Positions 58,304 through 64,000 of a stretch of DNA of 64,000 bases are shown here, piece by piece (within the stretch, counting starts at the first letter, position 1; each line of letters opens with the position of its first letter). Under the pieces are notes generated by a model. The model ran no database searches. It saw only the letters and a list, made by a program, of their open reading frames with translations, and had not been told where the DNA came from. Location: the NCBI GenBank assembly GCA_037349315.1, contig JBAIAC010000059.1, positions 18,818,501 through 18,882,500 on the forward strand. Reading direction: 5' to 3'. This DNA is from Chelydra serpentina. Lineage: Eukaryota > Chordata > Testudines > Chelydridae. Both the position numbers and the translations under genes were made by a program.

Positions 58304-58377
58304 ATCACCAGTTATTCAGCACCTTTAAGACGGTCTGTGCCATGTGGAACATCGGCAGTGGGTAGAGGAGAAGCATG

Positions 58378-58880
58378 TGAATATATACACACCCCACACA
58401 AACACATTCATGGTCAGCAAGTGTGTGGGGGGTGGGGGAGAAGTGGGTTGCTATCGGCAGAGGAAATGGAAGGATCATTGGTTTAAGGCAGAAAAATGTA
58501 TTTGCTGTGAAAACAACTTTAACAACACATCTCCCGCTGCCTGTTATGGGGACATTGATACAGACACCAGGAGTTATCTGTGCAGACTGGAATCCATTAC
58601 TCAGGGAATGTAATGGGCTGACATTACCTCATCATATCACTCCAATTCGGAGGCTTACTTCACTAAGAAAACAGGCACCTACACGTATGTACATGCACAC
58701 ACGGTGCGTGGCACTATGTGCACCCCCACGTAAACATATGCAGGGGGAGGCAAGCATGCACACACAGGTGCATGTGAATACATACGCCCCCTACATAAAC
58801 ACATATGTGGGCAGCAAATACACATGGGTATGTCAAACCTGAATATATACACACCCCACATAAACATATGCATGTGTGTG
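58378..58880 (+). repeat. Diffuse minisatellite-like region
   Basis: 'gaatatatacacaccccaca' occurs at 58378 and 58841. Variants 'gaatacatacgccccctac' and 'cacgtaaacatatgcag' occur between, each followed by an 'aaacacatatgtgggcagca'-like phrase. The units are spaced unevenly, with unique sequence at 58430-58670. Confidence 0.55.
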
Positions 58881-59639
58881 TATATGTAACACTAACAGAC
58901 CCGGGTTGTTGGCAGTTGGGATTGAACCTAGGACCTCTAAAGCTTAGTGTATGAACCTCTACTGCATGAGCTAAAAGCCGCCACTTTCTTAGTCACAGCT
59001 GTAGCAGACTCATCAATCTCTAGAGCACCACACCAAGCAGGCATGGGACGGCGGGGACAGTGTGTGTGTATACATGCATCTCCAGCCAGCCACACATTCT
59101 GGCCCAGATTCTCAGATGATGTAAATAGGTGTAGCTTTGTAGACCTCCAATTAGCTACATGTGTTTACACCAACTTGAGACTCTGGGCCATACATAACTA
59201 ATCTGTCCTGTTTATCTGGTGGGCAGTTTATGCACTAATAGAGTGCACCCTGTGACTAGTTGAATGTCATAATGTCTTATTGGCTCTGGAACAGCCTTCC
59301 CATAGGTGTAGTGGAGGCAAGAAACGTACGCGGTTTTAAGATGGAACCTGCTAAGTACTATAAGTGGCTGTTGAAGGGGGTGGGTTGCGGAATTGCCTGG
59401 TAGTTGGGGTTGCAGTGGGCTAGCCTTGTTGGGAGGTGGCAGATTTTTTGCATTTCAAAGGTGGTGACCCTACTGACCTCCTGTATATCACAGATGATCA
59501 ACACCACCCATCTAAACCCAACAACCAAAATTATACTAAAGTATTATAACCCACCGGAGACCAGACTACTGTGTGCCACGGGCAGAGAATAGGAGGGACC
59601 AAGGTGCCCCAGTGCCCCAAGGCCACCACAATGTCAGGG

Positions 59640-59960
59640 AAATGATTAAATGAGAGAGAACTAGATCATCCTGGCAAGTGACCCGCACCCACACACTGCA
59701 GAGGAAGGCAAAAAACAACCCACGTCACTGCCAATCTGACCTGAGGGAAAATTCCTTCCCAACTCCACATGTGGGAATCCGTTAGACCCTGAGCATGTGA
59801 GCAAGAACCAGCCAGCCAAGCACCTGAGAGTGACAATGCTCAGACCCATGGCCCACCCTGCCCAATGTCCCATCTCCAGCCATTGCCATCCCTGAGGCTT
59901 CAGAGAAAGGAGATAAAACAAACCCCAGAATATACTGGGGGGAGAAAAAAGATCCCTTCC
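59640..59960 (-). repeat. CR1 LINE segment
   Basis: 'gcaagtgacccgcaccca', 'ctgcagaggaaggcaaaaaa', 'gaaaattccttcccaactcc' and 'accctgagcatgtgagcaag' are antisense CR1 3' UTR, continuing the part seen at 52345. Confidence 0.7.
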
Positions 59961-60544
59961 TGACCCTTACAGGTAGCCAGCTGAAACCCTGAAGCATGAT
60001 CTTAAAGAACATAAGACATAAATGGGAAATGAGCCCTAGGGCTGCTGAGCCCTGCCCCCATCATCACAAGCAACCCTGGTCCATGACTGGGGCACCTAGG
60101 CACTATATAATTCAAATTATGAATAATTATAATAAAGGGGAAACAGAAGCACGGAGACATGAAATAACTTGCCCAAGATGGATCACTCAGCAGGTCAAAC
60201 ACTTGACAAAGAAAAATACATGTTTTTAGGCAGCAGAACTCCATCAATCCCTCTGAAAGAGACCAGACCTGTTAAAAGAAGCATGACAGCAACACCTAGT
60301 GACAGTCCAATGCAAATGCACATTTTCCTTTGAGTTGTACAACATTTTGGCTCTGAAACACTAGACCACAGGAAACTTAACCTTGTTCTGAGTTTTCTCC
60401 TGAGCTGCATCGAATGAACCTTGGCCAAGTTTTACGCCAAACGGCCTATGTTGTGGGTTTGTGCCAGAATCACTTAAGTGGTGGTAAAACGAGTGGTGGT
60501 GTAAGGTTTTGCTAGAAAAGGCAGTTGAGAAACTTTTGTGTTTT

Positions 60545-60600
60545 AAGTTTCAGAGTAGCAACCGTGTTAGTCTGTTAGTCTAAAGTGCCACAATTACGCT
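60545..60600 (-). repeat. Fragment of the 'cagactaacacggctac' family
   Basis: 'tttcagagtagcaaccgtgt' and 'tagtctaaagtgccaca' are the reverse of the tail seen at 40638 and 54743. This copy has a single arm and no fold-back. Confidence 0.65.
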
Positions 60601-60764
60601 TGTTCTTTTTTCTGTTTTACTGAGTTTTTGGACATCCTGGGGTTCATTTGAGACCAGTGCTCAAACTGAAACTCAGGAGGGTGTGAAGGCCTGTGAATGG
60701 GGAAAAATATTTGTAAGGCTACAGCCCAGTGGGATTGAGGGATTGGACCAGAACTTGAGGTCTG

Positions 60765-60910
60765 GGTTCTCTCCTGCTCTGTGACATTGGGCAAACCACA
60801 TCATCTCTCTCTGTGCCTCAGTTTTCCCCAAGGATACTTACCTTGTCTGCAAAATCCTTTTGAGATCGGTGGATGAAAACTGCTATAGAAGACTCACTTT
60901 CATTATTTAA
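60765..60910 (+). repeat. MIR-like SINE 3' part
   Basis: 'gacattgggcaaaccacatc', 'ctctgtgcctcagttttccc', 'cttgtctgcaaaatcctttt' and 'gagatcggtggatgaaaact'. Confidence 0.65.
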
Positions 60911-62306
60911 GGACCTCTGTAAAGTCAAAGCTCTGAGTTCAGTGCTGCTCTGCTCCTAAGTAAGGGAGGGACATTATTCCCTGGCAAGGCTAGTCCCAAC
61001 CATTGGAATGCCAGGGCCCCGCTGTGCCGGCTGCCCCGCAGACGAATAGTGAAGAAGAGAGCCCCTGCCCCAGGGAGCTCCCAGATCACACTTCGGGCAG
61101 GGCATACCCTATCTCCTTGCACGGCACTCTGGCTGCCTGTCTCCCACGGATGTGGGCAGGCAGAGCCACTGACTGGACTGACTAAACTGAGACATGAGGC
61201 AAGGAGACCAAAGTTCTTCCTGGCATGCACAGGGCCCTTGGCTCCAGCACCCACCAGAGCTGTTAGCAATGAGGTCATCTCTGTATTATAGCTGATCGGG
61301 TGTGTCTGGGAGGCTCTCAGAAGTGTGGCTATCGATCTCCTCCACTTAGACTCCCCACCTCAGGGCTTCAATTTCAGGAAATCTCTGTCTCCCCTCCTCC
61401 CCCATCCTCCAGCAGTATTCTCTCAGGGAGACCTTGGGACTAGCACTTAAAGGGCAGTAGCTGGAAGTGCTGTGAAGGGGTGAGGTTTTGCTTGGCAATT
61501 ATTGCCTGTTTAGTTTGCCTGGTGGTGTGTTCTGCCACTAAGGGGTGTGTGTGTGTAAAAGAGAAGCACATTTTTCCACCTAGTGAATCAACCATGATAG
61601 AATTAATGTTCTGCATGGAAGCGCCCTGGGTGGGAACTTTAGGGACCCCTGGCCATTCAGGATCCCTGTGTCAGACCAATAACAGCCAGGTCATGGCTAA
61701 GCCCTGTGCAAGGGGAAGGAGAAGTGGCTCCAGCCCTTGCTCCAGGGCCAGCAACGGTGTGGCTGGGCAGCATGGTCCCTGCACACCTACCACTGTCAGT
61801 GACTCCAGCTTTTCGAAAAGGGGTGTCAGGGCTGGGGTTACCCCCCTTGCACTAGCCCTTGCACACGCTGCCTTCTCTCTCGGGGTGGGGAAGCTGCCAG
61901 TATGGCATGCACTTCCCAGGAGCCCTCCGCAGGAATTCTGGCTCCTTCTGCAGCACGTCCCCTCCTCAGCCCTCTCCTCAGTGGGCAGGGGAGTGGAAAA
62001 GAACAGCTCTGCCAGGAAGGAAACAGTTTCCCAGAAGGATCAGGAGAACAGATCCTGCTACTTCATTTTCCCTGCAGCCGGTGCCTTCTGGCCTGTAGAA
62101 TGAGAGATGATCTCCCAGTCCCCACAAGGAGGGGTGATGGTTGTGGGAGATGGGGTGAGCATGTGGTGATACTGGCTGGATGAGCACCGTGCAACTCTAG
62201 AATTAATTTCTCCTTTTGGCCCGACAAACTCCAATTTTGCTGACCTTTAGTGGCAAGGTATTATTTGCATTATGGTCCTGTCCAACGCCCCTAACAAAAT
62301 AAGGGT
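60911..62306. other. Flank, no gene recognised
   Basis: An open frame of 207 codons at 61480-62103 begins with a hydrophobic stretch but resembles no protein I know and has no splice or promoter support. Confidence 0.4.
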
Positions 62307-62440
62307 GTGACGGGTTCTCCCGAGGGTGCCACCTGGAACTGGTGTACCACTGAGCCCCCTGACCCACCAGCCTGGGCTCACTCACGCTATATTGCTGTGA
62401 CAAGCTGCAGAGCCCTCCAGGCTGCACTTTCACCAGCCTG

Positions 62441-63223
62441 TACTCCTGGGGGAATTCTGTGCCACTGCGCATGCGCAAACTTTATGTCCCCCGCAGATTT
62501 CTTTGCTTTCCCACAGAAAAATGACTTTCCAACGGGGAAGCAAAGGGAAGCCACAAGAACGGTCATGCAACCCGCCCCAGCAGTATGTTTTGCGTGCCCA
62601 GGGCAGCCGGATCACTGTACAGGGAATTGCTCCCCCATCTGCCCAAACCCCATGCATCCAGACCCACCTCATACCTGGACCCTCCTGCTGAGCCCCACTC
62701 CCCCTGCATCTGGACCACCCCGATGAGCCACCCACACCTGGTTCCCCACCCTACTGAGCCCCAACCAGCTGCACCTGGATCCCCACCCTACTGAGCCCCA
62801 CTCCCCCAGCATCCGGAGCTCCCCACTGAGTCCCCCACACCAAGACCCCTCTGCCGAGCTCTGTCCCCCACACACCCAGACCTGGATCCCCCCCACACTG
62901 AGCCCCTTCACACTTGGATCCTGCCTTGCTGAGCCTGCCTCCCCACACCTGGGGCACATGGCATGGAGGGGCAGGGTCCTGGGATGTTTCTGGGGCAGGC
63001 CATGTCATTGCGCCGTGTCAGGGTTGGGTTCAGCCTCATTGCTGAGTCCGTGTCCCGGGGGAGCGGGAGCTGCACAGTGATCTCCCACCTCGGTGCAGCC
63101 AATGGCCTGTGCTCTCCAGTACCATGCTGGAGCCTCACATTTATTTGACAAATAACATTTGCAGAATTTTAAAATATTGTGTGCAGAATTTTTAATTTTT
63201 GGTGCAGAATGCTCTCAGGAGTA
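62441..63223. mobile_element. Nested TIR element (TACTCCTGGGGGAATTCTG ends) with an expanded interior
   Basis: The left end TACTCCTGGGGGAATTCTGT pairs with the right end ACAGAAT-type sequence (gtgcagaatgctctcaggagta), 23 bases with a few mismatches. Both ends carry 'gcagaat(t)' and 'gcagattt' phrases. The interior is mostly a degenerate minisatellite. TSD not secure: a short 'accag' occurs on both sides. Confidence 0.65.
62660..62950 (+). repeat. Degenerate minisatellite, about 30-40-base unit
   Basis: Repeats of the phrase 'cacctggatccccaccctac' plus 'tgagccccactcccc', with variants, occur roughly 8 times. It is C-rich on the + strand. Confidence 0.75.
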
Positions 63224-63893
63224 ACCAGAATTCACACAGGTAGGGACACACACAGTTGCAGTTACATGCAGGCTCTCTAACCACCGGCTTCCCAGCCTGG
63301 GACCCCAGAGCAGTACCGTCCTGCCCTGGTCAAATCTGGCCAGTATATGGATTAATACCCAGTCCCTCTCTCCCTCAATGTGAAGAGACCAATGCACACT
63401 TGTGCTAACCAAACTGAGATTTTCCCCAAGCAATCCAGTCAAAGCTCACTGGTTTAGATGAAAGCAAAACAAGTGTATTATCTACAAAAGATAGATTTTA
63501 AGTGATTATAAGGGATAGCAAACAGATCAAAGCAGATTACCTAGCAAATAAACAAAAAATGAAAACTAATCTTAATATATTAGATAGATTGGATATGAAT
63601 TAGCAGATTCTAACCCTCTGAGATGATACAAGCAGGCTGCAGATTCTTAAGGTTACATCTTGGAATCGTCAGGTGTTTCATAAATAGGCTAGAAATCCCT
63701 TTAGCCTGGGTCAAGCACTTCCCTCAGTTCAGTCTTTGTTCCTCAGGTGTTTCCACGAGTCGTCTTGCATGGAGAGTGAAGAACCACATGATACATGCAT
63801 ACAAATAGGATAATCATATTCAGCAAATCATAACTTTTCCAATGATACCTCTGTGACGTTATCTGATTAAAATATGACCCTATAGATGAGGGG

Positions 63894-64000
63894 TCTCAAA
63901 CTCAATTTGCCTTAGGGCCAGTGCCAGTCCTCAAATCCTCCCAGCGGGCCAATAACATCACTGAAGATGGTGTTCAGAAAAGAAAACATTTATATTGTAT
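63894..64000 (+). mobile_element. hAT element (GGGGTCTCAAAC ends), cut by the window edge
   Basis: 'gaggggtctcaaactcaatt' matches the left end of the element at 15359. The interior 'agcgggccaataacatcact' differs, so it is a relative. The right end lies beyond 64000. Confidence 0.65.

Larger units (their letters stand above)
62307..63880. mobile_element. Unclassified turtle-type repeat, split by a nested TIR transposon
   Basis: The outer parts are 62307-62440 (starting 'gtgtgacgggttctcccgag') and about 63224-63880 ('caatccagtcaaagctcact', 'acaagtgtattatctac', 'agattacctagcaaataaac'). The wording is typical of a recurrent turtle repeat, but I cannot decide between an LTR element and a DNA element. 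Outer limits are approximate. Confidence 0.5.

Noticed and set aside
58217..58486. His/Thr repeat or Val/Cys repeat 'proteins'
   Set aside because: They are translations of the (AC)n microsatellite.
61480..62103. 207-codon + strand open frame with a hydrophobic start
   Set aside because: No recognisable domain, no family resemblance, no splice or poly(A) context. The hydrophobic start alone is not evidence.
62441..63223. Assigning the nested TIR element to the hAT superfamily
   Set aside because: The ends are clear but only a 5-base flank repeat (accag) was found, not an 8-bp duplication, so the class is left open.
38631..64000. First coding exon of MOB2, the mammalian downstream neighbour of DUSP8
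   Set aside because: I looked for the expected MOB2 start wording on the + strand and found nothing convincing; the gene may lie beyond the window.

Overview
The window looks like non-mammalian amniote DNA, most likely from a hidden-necked (cryptodiran) turtle. The pointers are a tRNA-headed SINE with a CR1-type tail that resembles the turtle Cry I family (21259-21445), many CR1 3' ends, MIR-like SINEs, and several short hAT-type elements that keep intact 8-bp target-site duplications (TSDs). The species call is inference from repeat types; no database could be consulted.

One protein-coding gene is clear: the 3' part of DUSP8 (dual-specificity phosphatase 8, a JNK/p38 MAP-kinase phosphatase) on the + strand. 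Four coding exons lie at 29056-29222, 32637-32796, 33411-33534 and 34191-35328, with GT/AG boundaries and matching phases. They encode 529 residues: the end of the rhodanese-like domain, the whole phosphatase domain with its HCLAGISR signature, and the long C-terminal tail. A 3' UTR of about 3.3 kb follows, ending near an AATAAA at 38605. The canonical exons for the N-terminal rhodanese/kinase-docking domain were not found and are probably upstream of the window. An orphan first-exon-like stretch at 18088-18205 ends in exactly the phase needed to join the exon at 29056. It could be an alternative first exon that gives DUSP8 without most of its docking domain.

Layout: 1-17.8 kb is intergenic or intronic and repeat-rich, including a 1.75-kb hAT transposon with a decayed transposase nested inside a CR1. 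17.8-29 kb holds the candidate alternative promoter/exon and ordinary intron-like DNA. 29-38.6 kb is DUSP8. 38.6-64 kb is repeat-dense flank with hAT-type MITEs, two retroposed fold-back elements with perfect arms, an L2-like reverse-transcriptase relic, microsatellites, and a nested transposon carrying a degenerate minisatellite. No second gene, rRNA, functional tRNA or CRISPR array was seen. In mammals the gene downstream of DUSP8 is MOB2, but its first coding exon could not be recognised here.
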